NCBI RefSeq assembly: GCF_022808675.1
Contig: NZ_JAKZKV010000002.1
Location: 372,001 to 436,000, forward strand
Direction: 5' to 3'
Source of the DNA: Parabacteroides sp. FAFU027
GTDB taxonomy: Bacteria > Bacteroidota > Bacteroidia > Bacteroidales > UBA7332
Length of the DNA stretch: 64,000 nt
Positions 18,457 through 26,446 of this stretch are shown one piece after another. Each line of letters starts with the position of its first letter. Within the stretch, counting starts at the first letter, position 1. A model generated the notes under the pieces. That model did not search any database, was not told the origin of the DNA, and worked only from the letters and a program-made list of their open reading frames with translations. The translations under genes were made by a program, and so were the position numbers.

Positions 18457-18768
18457 ATGAAAAAGTTATTGATGATAGGAATATTCTGTTGCTCCATTCT
18501 GCTGGCAAGCGGAGTGCCGACACAGACGCAACCGGCGAAACCCTCTCCGGATCGCGACAATGTAACTATGGTCATACAGGTAGTGGGGAACAGAATCAGC
18601 ATTCAAAACGCAGTACCAAACTCTATTGTAGAGATTTACAGTGTATTGGGCGTCAAACTGAAACAATACCGCTTACCTCAGGCCGACGAAGAGTATATAA
18701 TCGAATTACCGAAAGGCTGTTATATCCTCAAGTCGGACAATATCGTTCGCAAGATTGCCATAAAATAA
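18457..18768 (+). CDS. Minimal secreted protein: signal peptide plus T9SS-type tail
   Basis: A 103-residue protein. Residues 1-~19 are a signal peptide (MKKLLMIGIFCCSILLASG), ~20-38 a Pro/Thr-rich linker. Residues ~39-103 look like a type IX C-terminal sorting domain: NRISIQNAVPNSIVEIYSVLG, then LPKGCYILKSDNIVRKIAIK, matching the usual 'V.IYnv.Gk', 'l.kGvYiv' and final 'rKi.ik' pattern. No cargo domain lies between. It has its own promoter element and a terminator. It could be a bare T9SS substrate, a decoy or regulator of the secretion machine, or the surviving tail of a degraded gene. Confidence 0.7.
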   Translation: MKKLLMIGIFCCSILLASGVPTQTQPAKPSPDRDNVTMVIQVVGNRISIQNAVPNSIVEIYSVLGVKLKQYRLPQADEEYIIELPKGCYILKSDNIVRKIAIK

Positions 18769-18815
18769 ATATGATCAGACCCTGTTGCTTCGGCAATGGG
18801 GTTTTTCTTTGTAAA

Positions 18816-18851
18816 AAAAGAGCCTGAAGAATTCACTTTCAGGCTCTTTTT
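18816..18851. terminator. Bidirectional terminator before hsp20
   Basis: AAAGAGCCTGAA pairs with TTCAGGCTCTTT around a short loop, with T-runs on both strands. It lies between the convergent small T9SS-tail gene and hsp20. Confidence 0.75.
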
Positions 18852-18859
18852 GCAAGGGT

Positions 18860-19306
18860 TTATTTAATCTCAATCACCCGGATGGGGTTCGTTTTGGCTT
18901 CTTCACGCTTTGGTATATGAATCGTAAGGATTCCTTTTTCGTATTTCGCTTCGATGTTTTCACTATCAGCTACATTCGGCAGGGTGAATGAGCGACTGAA
19001 AGACTGGTAGCTGAATTCACGACGTGTGTATTTGCCCTCTTCTTTAGTCTCTTTCTCATTCTTCTTTTCTGAAGAAATAGTCAATACATTGTGATTCAAC
19101 TCAATCTTAAAATCTTCCTTGACCATGCCCGGTGCGGCCAGCTCAACATCAAAAGCTGCTTCCGATTCGCGAATATTGACTGATGGCAGCGTAGTATTGG
19201 TCAATGAGTAATTCTGGTTAGACCAATCCATCCAATCACGATTGAAGAAGTCGTTAAAGAAACTTGGTAAGTTTGGGAAGAAATCATCCCTCTTAATCAG
19301 TGACAT
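18860..19306 (-). CDS. Small heat-shock protein, Hsp20/alpha-crystallin family
   Basis: An ATP-independent holdase that binds unfolding proteins under stress. The 148-residue protein has an aromatic N-terminal region (FFPNLPSFFNDFFNRDWMDW), the alpha-crystallin domain with ELAAPGMVKEDFKIELNHN, and YEKGILTIHIPKREE near the C-terminus, followed by the NPIRVIEIK tail containing the I-x-I/V motif. Unusually for this phylum the start is preceded by a perfect AGGAGG Shine-Dalgarno five bases before the ATG (19312-19317). Monocistronic. Confidence 0.93.
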   Translation of the reverse strand: MSLIKRDDFFPNLPSFFNDFFNRDWMDWSNQNYSLTNTTLPSVNIRESEAAFDVELAAPGMVKEDFKIELNHNVLTISSEKKNEKETKEEGKYTRREFSYQSFSRSFTLPNVADSENIEAKYEKGILTIHIPKREEAKTNPIRVIEIK

Positions 19307-19525
19307 AATAACCTCCTATTTTAATGGTTTGACTTAGATTTTGGTGAACCGAAGTTCACTTAACCAATTTCAAATTACGTGCCAAATCCACTTGCTACAT
19401 AGTTATAACAACAAGGCTCACGGAAAAGCATTCCCAGACATCTGTTTTAAACCTAATTATCCAATATTAAACGGTTTAACTGACAAAACTACAAGGTGCA
19501 TCTGTAAAAATGACAGCTTTGTTTT

Positions 19526-20296
19526 TTATCTGACAAACACCCAACGATCCTTTTCCGAGAAGTCTTCAACAAAGGCATACCCCTCCGTATCAAATGCCTT
19601 GAGCTGTTCGGGGTCGATCAGGCGGTTTTCGATAATGAAACGAGTCATCATACCCCGTGCTTTTTTCATATAAACGGTGATAGGTTTGGGCTTTCCGTCA
19701 CGCATCTCTACAAACTCGAAGTCGATAATGCGTGCTTTGACGCTTTTACGATGAATAGCTTTGAAGTATTCATGCGAAGCCAGATTAATCAGTACCGACT
19801 CTTCACCGATTTGGGATTTCAGCACTTCATTGAGATTTTTCGTAATCTTATTATCCCAAAACTCATAGAGATTTTCCGCTTTGGCTGTATCGAGTTTAAT
19901 GCCCATTTCGAGACGGTAAGGTTGAATCAGGTCAAGCGGGCGAAGAACTCCGTAAAGTCCGGACAACATACGCAAATGCCCCTGAGCAAATTGAATATCA
20001 TCGGGAGCCAGCGTCTTTGCTTTCAATCCGTTATAGACTTCTCCGTTGAAGGCAAACACAGCCTGCTTGGCATTCTCCGGGGTAAAGGGCAAATGCCACT
20101 GTTTGTAACGCTCATAATTGAGCGAAGCAATCTCCCGACTGACGGAATAGAGCTTCATCAGGTCAGGAACTTCGATATCGCGTAATCGCTTGATCAATTT
20201 CGAAGATTGCTTGAGGTAATCGGGCTGTGTAAAATCAGTAACCGGAGCAGTCGTTTTATAATCGAGATTCTTGGCGGGGGATATGACGATTAGCAT
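19526..20296 (-). CDS. yaaA: Peroxide stress protein YaaA (UPF0246)
   Basis: YaaA limits damage from hydrogen peroxide by lowering free iron; E. coli YaaA also binds DNA. The 256-residue protein begins MLIVISPAKNLDY, the signature of the family, and contains FNGEVYNGLKA, LRMLSGLYGVLRPLDLIQPYRLEMG, NLASHEYFKAI and MKKARGMMTRFI. Full length. The 219-base gap between it and hsp20 holds no gene. It is likely monocistronic. Confidence 0.93.
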   Translation of the reverse strand: MLIVISPAKNLDYKTTAPVTDFTQPDYLKQSSKLIKRLRDIEVPDLMKLYSVSREIASLNYERYKQWHLPFTPENAKQAVFAFNGEVYNGLKAKTLAPDDIQFAQGHLRMLSGLYGVLRPLDLIQPYRLEMGIKLDTAKAENLYEFWDNKITKNLNEVLKSQIGEESVLINLASHEYFKAIHRKSVKARIIDFEFVEMRDGKPKPITVYMKKARGMMTRFIIENRLIDPEQLKAFDTEGYAFVEDFSEKDRWVFVR

Positions 20297-20546
20297 AGTT
20301 TATAGTTTGGGGAAATAACGGTTAGAGGATTGACTTGGTTCAAAATATCCGAATCTGAATTTTATGAACATAAGAATGTTCAAAATCACTCTTTTTGAGC
20401 CGAGCACAAACTTATATTGCAATGGCATGGTCTCAATGAAATCAATGAACCATTATTGAAATAAATGAGAGAGGCACTTTATCACCTATTCATCCATAGT
20501 AAATCAAAATTGAATTGCAGTTCTATCTCCAGACTTGAAGTACGTT

Positions 20547-21020
20547 TCACCTATAGTATCTGAGGATCTTCTCATAACATACTTTATTCTTAAAATCAAC
20601 CACTTGAAACATCTGATACTGGTATGCTATCCCTGTACAACCTGGCAAACTGGACATAATCTTTAAGAGCCCTTTATTTTGATCAAAAATATAAACTGAA
20701 AATTCGTATTCAGGAAAAGTATACTTGTTCGTTTCATATTCTTCATTCTTACACGATATAATCTTGAACTCTTGATGATTTACAAACAATCGTCTATATG
20801 AAATAGAATCCCCATCACTCTTCTTAAAAATCAATTTATAGCCCAAATAACGCACAGTACAATAGTCAACATAATAGCATGACACTTTAGGCTTTATCTT
20901 TTTAACGTTTGGAGATCTCATCTCTTTAATAGCCAATAAAAACAATCCATTTTTGTTCTTCTGCGCAAACAAAGACGTATTTGTATATACCACAATCAGT
21001 ACAACATAGATATGCTTCAT
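20547..21020 (-). CDS. Small secreted protein, paralogue of the gene at 50623
   Basis: A 157-residue protein with a signal peptide (to ~residue 19, TNTSLFA). The mature part has an IKPKVSCYYVDYCTVRYLGY segment, the strand-rich FPEYEFSVYIFDQNKGLLKI, and the ending VCYEKILRYYR. Four cysteines suggest disulphides in the periplasm or outside. It is clearly related to the protein at 50623-51120, which shares IKPKVSCY.VDYCTVR, LLKIMSSLP.CTG and CYEKI.RYYR at the same spacing. No known domain recognised. It is low in G+C compared with the core genes around it. Confidence 0.7.
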   Translation of the reverse strand: MKHIYVVLIVVYTNTSLFAQKNKNGLFLLAIKEMRSPNVKKIKPKVSCYYVDYCTVRYLGYKLIFKKSDGDSISYRRLFVNHQEFKIISCKNEEYETNKYTFPEYEFSVYIFDQNKGLLKIMSSLPGCTGIAYQYQMFQVVDFKNKVCYEKILRYYR

Positions 21021-21191
21021 ATATTTAACTTTTAATTACCCAAAGATATGGCTTTCTTTATTCTTCTACTCCCCGTTATGCTGGATACAGAATAGAAAAC
21101 TTTGAAACCGTAGGACTGGATATATCATTCGGAAACAACCTATCCCGCTTTAAAAATAAGCATTTTATCTGTTTGTCACATTTCTATTGAA

Positions 21192-21219
21192 AATCAGCGG
21201 TTAAAAACCGCTGCACCCA
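21192..21219. repeat. Dispersed palindromic repeat, copy 1
   Basis: CAGCGGTT-AAA-AACCGCTG followed by CACCCA; the same 28 bases recur exactly at 54615-54642, 33 kb away. Confidence 0.75.
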
Positions 21220-21342
21220 CAATATTCAACCCAATCGGAGCCCTGTCCAAGAATCTTGCTTTCGTTACATTATTATCCAACAGTTTTCCTCACGCATGAC
21301 GGGGGATTGCTTTTCTTGACTGATAGATTTCCCCAAATTACT

Positions 21343-21350
21343 TACCTTTG
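21343..21350 (+). promoter_or_regulatory. -7 element of the M16 peptidase gene
   Basis: TACCTTTG, with TTG at 21316-21318 a rather long 24 bases upstream. It lies only 9 bases before the first ATG (21359), so the transcript would be leaderless or nearly so. Confidence 0.5.
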
Positions 21351-21358
21351 CCCTATAC

Positions 21359-22597
21359 ATGAATATTATGACAGATCATTATCAGACATATACTTTGGCC
21401 AATGGACTGCGGGTGGTACACATGCCGTCCGATTCCCCAGTCGCCTATTGCGGCTATGCCGTGAATGTAGGGACGCGGGATGAAGAACCGCACCAGTTTG
21501 GCATGGCGCATTTTGTGGAACATCTGCTTTTTAAGGGGACAGAGAAGCGCCGTTCGGTGCATATACTGAACCGTATGGAGGCGGTCGGCGGAGAACTTAA
21601 TGCTTACACCTCCAAGGAGGAGACCTTCGTCTATTCGATATTCCTGGAGGAGCATATCGAACGGGCTGTGGAGTTGCTTTCCGACCTGGTGTTTCATTCC
21701 ACATTTCCCCAAAACGAAATAGAAAAAGAACGGGATGTGATACTCGATGAGATTGGCTCGTATAAGGATAATCCCTCCGAGTTGATTTATGACGAGTTTG
21801 AAAACCTACTGTTTGAAGGCCATGAGCTCGGCCATAATATTCTCGGCGACACCGAATCGCTCGAATCATTCACCACTGCCGATGCGTTGGCTTTCGTAGC
21901 CAAACATTATGTTCCGTCAAATATGGTTTTCTTCTCGATGGGCAGGACTGATTTTAAGAAGATTATCCGGCTGATAGAGAAGTATGCCTCCTCAGTCCCC
22001 TCGTGTGAAATCATTAAGCATCGCAAGACGCCCCTACCGGTCACCAACTGCAAAGCAGTCACCGAAAACCACGATACTCATCAGGCGCATGTGCTGATGG
22101 GAAGCAGGGGATACAGCCTGCACGACAAGAATCGTCTGGCCTTGTATATGGTTAATAACATACTGGGTGGCCCGGGTATGAACAGTCGCCTGAACCTTGC
22201 CCTGCGCGAACGTCACGGGTATGTCTATTCCGTAGAATCGACCCTAACTTCCTACACCGATACGGGAGTGTTCGCCATCTATTTCGGCTCCGATCCAAAA
22301 AACCGGGACAAGTGCATCCGGTTGATTGATAAAGAGCTGGCTTTGTTACGTAATAAAAAGATGACATCTCTTCAATTGAATGCCGCCAAGAAACAGTTGA
22401 TGGGACAATTGGGCGTATCGGTTGACAACCGTGAGAATCTGGCCCTGGCGGTAGGGAAATCCTTCCTCCATTTTAATAAGTTTGAAAGCCTTGAAGAGGT
22501 AAATAAACGTATTGAAGCCTTGACCGCAAAGCAATTGCTGGAAATATCAAATGAAGTATTCGACCCCAAACATTTATATACGCTGATGTTTGAGTAA
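21359..22597 (+). CDS. M16-family zinc peptidase (PqqL/MPP-like)
   Basis: A 412-residue, single-unit M16 peptidase. The inverted zinc motif HFVEHLLFKGT (H51, E54, H55) is intact, as is the downstream ESLESF segment and the R/Y pair region HGYVYSVES typical of M16B enzymes such as the mitochondrial processing peptidase beta subunit. No signal peptide, so cytoplasmic. M16B enzymes usually act as dimers on peptides or small unfolded proteins. The next in-frame ATG at 21368 is an alternative start. A strong hairpin follows the gene. Confidence 0.92.
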   Translation: MNIMTDHYQTYTLANGLRVVHMPSDSPVAYCGYAVNVGTRDEEPHQFGMAHFVEHLLFKGTEKRRSVHILNRMEAVGGELNAYTSKEETFVYSIFLEEHIERAVELLSDLVFHSTFPQNEIEKERDVILDEIGSYKDNPSELIYDEFENLLFEGHELGHNILGDTESLESFTTADALAFVAKHYVPSNMVFFSMGRTDFKKIIRLIEKYASSVPSCEIIKHRKTPLPVTNCKAVTENHDTHQAHVLMGSRGYSLHDKNRLALYMVNNILGGPGMNSRLNLALRERHGYVYSVESTLTSYTDTGVFAIYFGSDPKNRDKCIRLIDKELALLRNKKMTSLQLNAAKKQLMGQLGVSVDNRENLALAVGKSFLHFNKFESLEEVNKRIEALTAKQLLEISNEVFDPKHLYTLMFE

Positions 22598-22621
22598 ATC
22601 ACGGCAGAAACAAAGAAAACC

Positions 22622-22666
22622 AGAATCCGCAAAGAATAGTGTAGATGCTCATTCTTTGCGGATTCT
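22622..22666 (+). terminator. Terminator of the M16 gene
   Basis: A perfect 16-base stem AGAATCCGCAAAGAAT/ATTCTTTGCGGATTCT around a 13-base loop, then CTGTTTT. Confidence 0.7.
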
Positions 22667-22774
22667 CTGTTTTAGGATGGCACTTTCATTCCTTAATGCA
22701 TTCCAAAGGTATTCTAAATGAATATCTAGCCCTCTTATAAGTTGGCTAAAAGAAGAGATTAAACAGACTACTTA

Positions 22775-22850
22775 CAGGGATATTACACCAAAAATAAGTG
22801 TAATATCCCTGTTATATCTCTGGTTTATCCCTGTATAATCCCTGTTATAT
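22775..22850. repeat. Perfect hairpin and direct repeats
   Basis: CAGGGATATTACAC (22775-22788) pairs perfectly with GTGTAATATCCCTG (22798-22811). The motif TATCCCTGT then recurs three times within 50 bases (TAATATCCCTGTTATA, TTATCCCTGTATA, ATAATCCCTGTTATA). No T-run follows, so it is not an ordinary terminator. Confidence 0.6.
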
Positions 22851-23005
22851 ATAGCAATAAGAAAGGGCTGACACTTGACTAACCTATCTATTTCAGAGAA
22901 AGAGAAGTTGCATTAGAAATATGCAAAAAAGAATGATTTCTATCGATGGTTAAAGATGCATACTCAATTCTAACCATCGATAAATCTGTGAAAAAACAAT
23001 CTATT

Positions 23006-24094
23006 CTACTTTTTACTGCGATAAATATCCCACGCAATCCAGTCCACCACATCGGTTGCAAAATTTACCTGACGCATGGAAGTAAAGAGTGAACTGATAT
23101 TGTCTATTGCTGCACCTTCAAGATCGGTCAGTGTACTGCTGGTGCCATCATCGAAGGTAATCTTCAGGTCTCGTGTTTTGTGAGTGAATGATGGGTTTGA
23201 AGTATCTGTCGTTTTATTGATTACTTCAACTTTTGAATTGGTTTGAAGGACACCTTTGACATAAACTTTGGCACTGTCAAGCGTCTGTCCTTTTCCCAAA
23301 GCTCTTACAATCTGCACATCGCCTATGGTCAAAGAGTATGACCGTTCCCGATACCAGGAGGTTGTACTGGTTCTGGTAGCAGTGTATTTTTCTTCATAGA
23401 GCATAGTGCCGCCCTTGGAGATAGAGTAGCTTGACACAGCCGTATCTCCGGAAGAAGCGTAACATTTGGTTACATATCCGCTGGGGAAATCAAACTCTGA
23501 AAGATAATCGTAGCCGTTTACGTAATTGAGGGTTGACCAGATTTTCAAATTACCGACATCCACATCCTTAATTTTGATACCTGAAGCTAATCGGTAATCA
23601 TATCCCACGAAGGGCCTGAATTTATACAGGTAGTCCGAGACACTGATTACATAGTTGTTGGTCAATAATGTATCGCTGGGCGAATAGGTAAATAACGTTC
23701 TCGGAGATTCTACTTTTTCCTGTGGCAACCTGACAATCATTAATGAGTTTGATGCGGTTTTGGAGAAATAACGCTGACTGGAAATCGGCCCCCATTTTGT
23801 AGAAGGGACTTTATAGTCATACACACCGGATATATCTGAAAGTAATATCTGGTTGGTCAGCAAAGAATCCACGGGGGAAGTTGTTGCACTTTTCAATGAG
23901 CTATTGTTAGTCAGGACCTGAAAACCGGATGAAGATGTAATTTCACTTAATGCGGAGTTCAGATTTTGAACACCGGCCGTAAGTGATGATTTCAGATTAC
24001 CTGAATCGGATGAATTCAATACATCTGATTGGGAGCAACTCCACAAAAATGTGCTAAACAATAGCAATACCGGATAAAAGACTTTTGACTTCAT
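23006..24094 (-). CDS. Lipoprotein of unknown function
   Basis: 362 residues starting MKSKVFYPVLLLFSTFLWSC: a lipoprotein signal peptide with lipobox LWSC, so the mature protein is lipid-anchored from residue ~20. The remainder is Ser/Thr-rich and beta-strand-like (repeated patterns such as YSLTIGDVQIVRAL and SYSISKGGTMLYEEKYTA) with no known domain. The start three codons upstream (MFF) is less likely. It stands alone between large intergenic gaps; no partner gene hints at function. Confidence 0.75.
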   Translation of the reverse strand: MKSKVFYPVLLLFSTFLWSCSQSDVLNSSDSGNLKSSLTAGVQNLNSALSEITSSSGFQVLTNNSSLKSATTSPVDSLLTNQILLSDISGVYDYKVPSTKWGPISSQRYFSKTASNSLMIVRLPQEKVESPRTLFTYSPSDTLLTNNYVISVSDYLYKFRPFVGYDYRLASGIKIKDVDVGNLKIWSTLNYVNGYDYLSEFDFPSGYVTKCYASSGDTAVSSYSISKGGTMLYEEKYTATRTSTTSWYRERSYSLTIGDVQIVRALGKGQTLDSAKVYVKGVLQTNSKVEVINKTTDTSNPSFTHKTRDLKITFDDGTSSTLTDLEGAAIDNISSLFTSMRQVNFATDVVDWIAWDIYRSKK

Positions 24095-24624
24095 AAAAAA
24101 CATTTTTAAAAGGGTTGTTACATTAATCGTCTGTATAAATACGACCGCAACCTGTCATCAGGATTTCGGTAGGTAAAGATACAAATAGATAAACGGGATT
24201 ATTTTCATTTTCAGATGTTTAAACGGCTAAATAATCCTAATTTAATTGATCTGCAATCCAATGTTGTGTACTTATAAAAATGGTCACTGTGTAAGATTCC
24301 TCCTTCATCAAACCACTCCTGTACCGGAGAGCTTTAATATGACTTCTATCGCCTGCATTTTTAATCCTCCCGGATAATTTCCATTGGTTTGCCCTCAAAA
24401 GATGAAGAAGATGCTCAATATATGTTATAAATTCATCTATTACAGATAATTATTCCGTTAAATCAGTCTGTATATGACAAATATGTTTACCTTTACGGCT
24501 GTTATTGAAAATAAGCGCGGGCCATTCACTATTCAATCCGTTTCGTTCTGATAGGATTTTTACAATAGGCGTACGTTCTCAGCCTTTCCTTCAATCAAAT
24601 CAATTAATTTAATCCTATTTTCAA
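24095..24624. other. 530-base intergenic region upstream of the RNA-binding protein
   Basis: Holds the upstream regions of the divergent lipoprotein and RRM genes. TATGTTTA (24482-24489) is a near-consensus -7 element that would give the RRM mRNA a leader of ~130 bases, reminiscent of cold-shock-type leaders. No coding frame was convincing. Confidence 0.35.
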
Positions 24625-24987
24625 ATGAACATTTTTGTTGCAAAACTAAGCTTTGGCGTAAACGACGAAGACTTGAACGAACTTTTTGCAGAGTATGGTG
24701 AAGTATCCTCTGCGCGTGTAATCATGGACAAAATGACCGGAAAATCAAAAGGTTTCGGTTTCGTAGAAATGTCTGACGACGAAGCTGCGAAAAAAGCAAT
24801 CAGCGAACTTGACGGTTGCGAATACGACGGTCGCGTGATCGCTGTATCAGAAGCTCGTCCACGTGAAGAAAGACCAGCCGGCGAACGTCGTGGTGGTGGC
24901 TACGGCGGCGGAAACCGTGGTGGCGGTTTTGGCGGTGGCAACCGTGGCGGTGGTTACGGTGGTGGAAGCCGTGGCGGAAGATATTAA
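24625..24987 (+). CDS. RRM-domain, glycine-rich RNA-binding protein
   Basis: A 120-residue protein with one RNA recognition motif (residues ~1-80): RNP2 is IFVAKLSF and RNP1 is KGFGFVEM, with the usual betaalphabetabetaalphabeta spacing. The C-terminal ~35 residues are GGGYGGGNRGGGFGG-type repeats rich in Gly and Arg, a disordered RNA-binding tail. Such small RRM proteins in Bacteroidota and Cyanobacteria are often cold- or stress-induced and bind single-stranded RNA. Codon use is strongly biased, suggesting high expression. A terminator follows. Confidence 0.95.
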   Translation: MNIFVAKLSFGVNDEDLNELFAEYGEVSSARVIMDKMTGKSKGFGFVEMSDDEAAKKAISELDGCEYDGRVIAVSEARPREERPAGERRGGGYGGGNRGGGFGGGNRGGGYGGGSRGGRY

Positions 24988-25013
24988 TCTGACCCTCTTT
25001 TAATTCCAAATAT

Positions 25014-25046
25014 AAAGCGTCTTCAGCAATGAGGGCGCTTTTTTTG
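25014..25046 (+). terminator. Terminator of the RRM gene
   Basis: AAAGCGTC...GGGCGCTTT stem followed by TTTTTTG. Confidence 0.7.
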
Positions 25047-25053
25047 TGACAGT

Positions 25054-25086
25054 AAACCTCCAAGGTTTTAAAAACCTTGGAGGTTT
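25054..25086. repeat. AAACCT-type palindromic repeat
   Basis: AAACCTCCAAGGTTTT pairs with AAAACCTTGGAGGTTT. Related hairpins with different inner bases occur at 52463, 54463 and 63056, always next to gene ends. Confidence 0.7.
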
Positions 25087-25113
25087 GGCATCACAGGCTG
25101 ACGGCTTTTTGAC

Positions 25114-25121
25114 TATATTTG
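25114..25121 (+). promoter_or_regulatory. -7 element of hflX
   Basis: TATATTTG, 28 bases before the hflX ATG, matches the Bacteroidota consensus. Confidence 0.5.
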
Positions 25122-25148
25122 TATCCTATTTAAGGCATTAGACATTAC

Positions 25149-26372
25149 ATGAAGGATTTTATAATCACGAAATCGGAAACCGAGACAGCTGTGCTGGTCG
25201 GTCTGATTACCCCTCAACAAAACGAGCAAAAGTCGAACGAGTACCTCGATGAGCTGGCGTTTCTGGCCGAGACGGCAGGGGCGGTTCCGGTGAAGAGCTT
25301 TACACAACGTCTCGACTATCCCCACCCTGTGACTTTCGTAGGACAGGGAAAACTACAGGAAATCAAAGATTATGTAGAAGAGAATGAGATCGGTATGGTG
25401 CTTTTTGACGACGATCTTTCGCCCAAGCAACTCAAAAACATCGAGAAGATGCTGGAGGTGAAAATTCTCGACCGCACAAGCCTGATCCTGGATATTTTTG
25501 CCAAACGTGCACAGACCGCCCATGCCAAAACACAGGTGGAGCTGGCACAATACCAATACCTCCTACCCCGTCTGACCCGACTATGGACTCACCTTGAGCG
25601 CCAGCGAGGCGGTATCGGGATGCGTGGTCCGGGCGAGACACAGATCGAGACCGACCGTCGTATTATCCTCGATAAAATTTCAAAGCTGAAAGAGGATCTG
25701 AAAGCCATTGACAAACAGAAGGCGACACAGCGTAAAAACCGCGGCAAAATGGTGCGCGTGGCTCTTGTCGGCTACACCAACGTGGGCAAATCCACGATGA
25801 TGAACATGCTAAGTAAATCGGAGGTGTTTGCCGAAAACAAATTGTTTGCAACACTCGACACAACCGTACGCAAGGTGATCGTGGACAACCTGCCTTTCCT
25901 GTTGTCGGATACGGTAGGATTTATCCGCAAGCTGCCGACTCACCTGGTGGAGTCGTTTAAATCGACCCTCGATGAGGTGCGCGAGGCAGACCTGCTACTG
26001 CACGTGGTGGACATCTCCCACACAGCCTTCGAGGAACAAATCGAGGTAGTAACGCAAACGCTAAATGAGGTATGCGATGCGCAGGATAAACCGACCATCA
26101 TCATTTTCAACAAAATAGATGCATACAACCATGTGCAGAAGGATGAGGACGACCTCACTCCCCGCACCCGTGAAAACATCACGCTGGAGGAGCTGCAACA
26201 GACCTGGATGGCGAAACTGCATGAAAATTGCATGTTTATCTCTGCCAAAGAGAAACTCAACGTGGATGCCCTGCGCGAGATGCTGTATGCCCGTGTGAAG
26301 GAGATTCACGTACAGCGTTATCCGTACAACGATTTTTTGTTCCAGAAATACGATGAAGATTTCGACATATAA
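25149..26372 (+). CDS. hflX: Ribosome-associated GTPase HflX
   Basis: HflX splits stalled or hibernating 70S ribosomes, especially during heat stress. The 407-residue protein has the N-terminal HflX domain (with HPVTFVGQGKLQEI and AQYQYLLPRLTRLW), the conserved loop GGIGMRGPGETQIETDRR, then the GTPase core: GYTNVGKST (G1), TLDTTVR (G2), DTVGFIRKLP (G3) and NKIDAY (G4). The order and length are standard. It has its own promoter; 74 bases separate it from the next gene. Confidence 0.96.
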   Translation: MKDFIITKSETETAVLVGLITPQQNEQKSNEYLDELAFLAETAGAVPVKSFTQRLDYPHPVTFVGQGKLQEIKDYVEENEIGMVLFDDDLSPKQLKNIEKMLEVKILDRTSLILDIFAKRAQTAHAKTQVELAQYQYLLPRLTRLWTHLERQRGGIGMRGPGETQIETDRRIILDKISKLKEDLKAIDKQKATQRKNRGKMVRVALVGYTNVGKSTMMNMLSKSEVFAENKLFATLDTTVRKVIVDNLPFLLSDTVGFIRKLPTHLVESFKSTLDEVREADLLLHVVDISHTAFEEQIEVVTQTLNEVCDAQDKPTIIIFNKIDAYNHVQKDEDDLTPRTRENITLEELQQTWMAKLHENCMFISAKEKLNVDALREMLYARVKEIHVQRYPYNDFLFQKYDEDFDI

Positions 26373-26446
26373 GGGATTTTAGGCCAAAAACTTATAGACA
26401 AAGAGCAAAGGCTTACGACTTATTACTCACGACTCACGACTTAGCG

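Larger units (their letters stand above)
21021..21358. other. Intergenic region with possible gene remnant and a palindromic repeat
   Basis: An open frame on the plus strand from ~21036 to 21190 has no start codon but reads like protein (YSSTPRYAGYRIENFETVG), as if the tail of a lost barrel or transport gene. At 21192-21219 lies a 28-base palindromic repeat also found at 54615. A consensus -7 element for the M16 gene is at 21343-21350. Confidence 0.4.
22598..23005. other. Intergenic region with hairpins and short direct repeats
   Basis: Besides the M16 terminator it holds a second perfect stem at 22775-22811 and tandem copies of ATCCCTGTTATAT around 22804-22850. A short AACCATCGATA repeat near 22943-22983 (in both orientations) is also visible. 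No gene seen. Confidence 0.5.
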
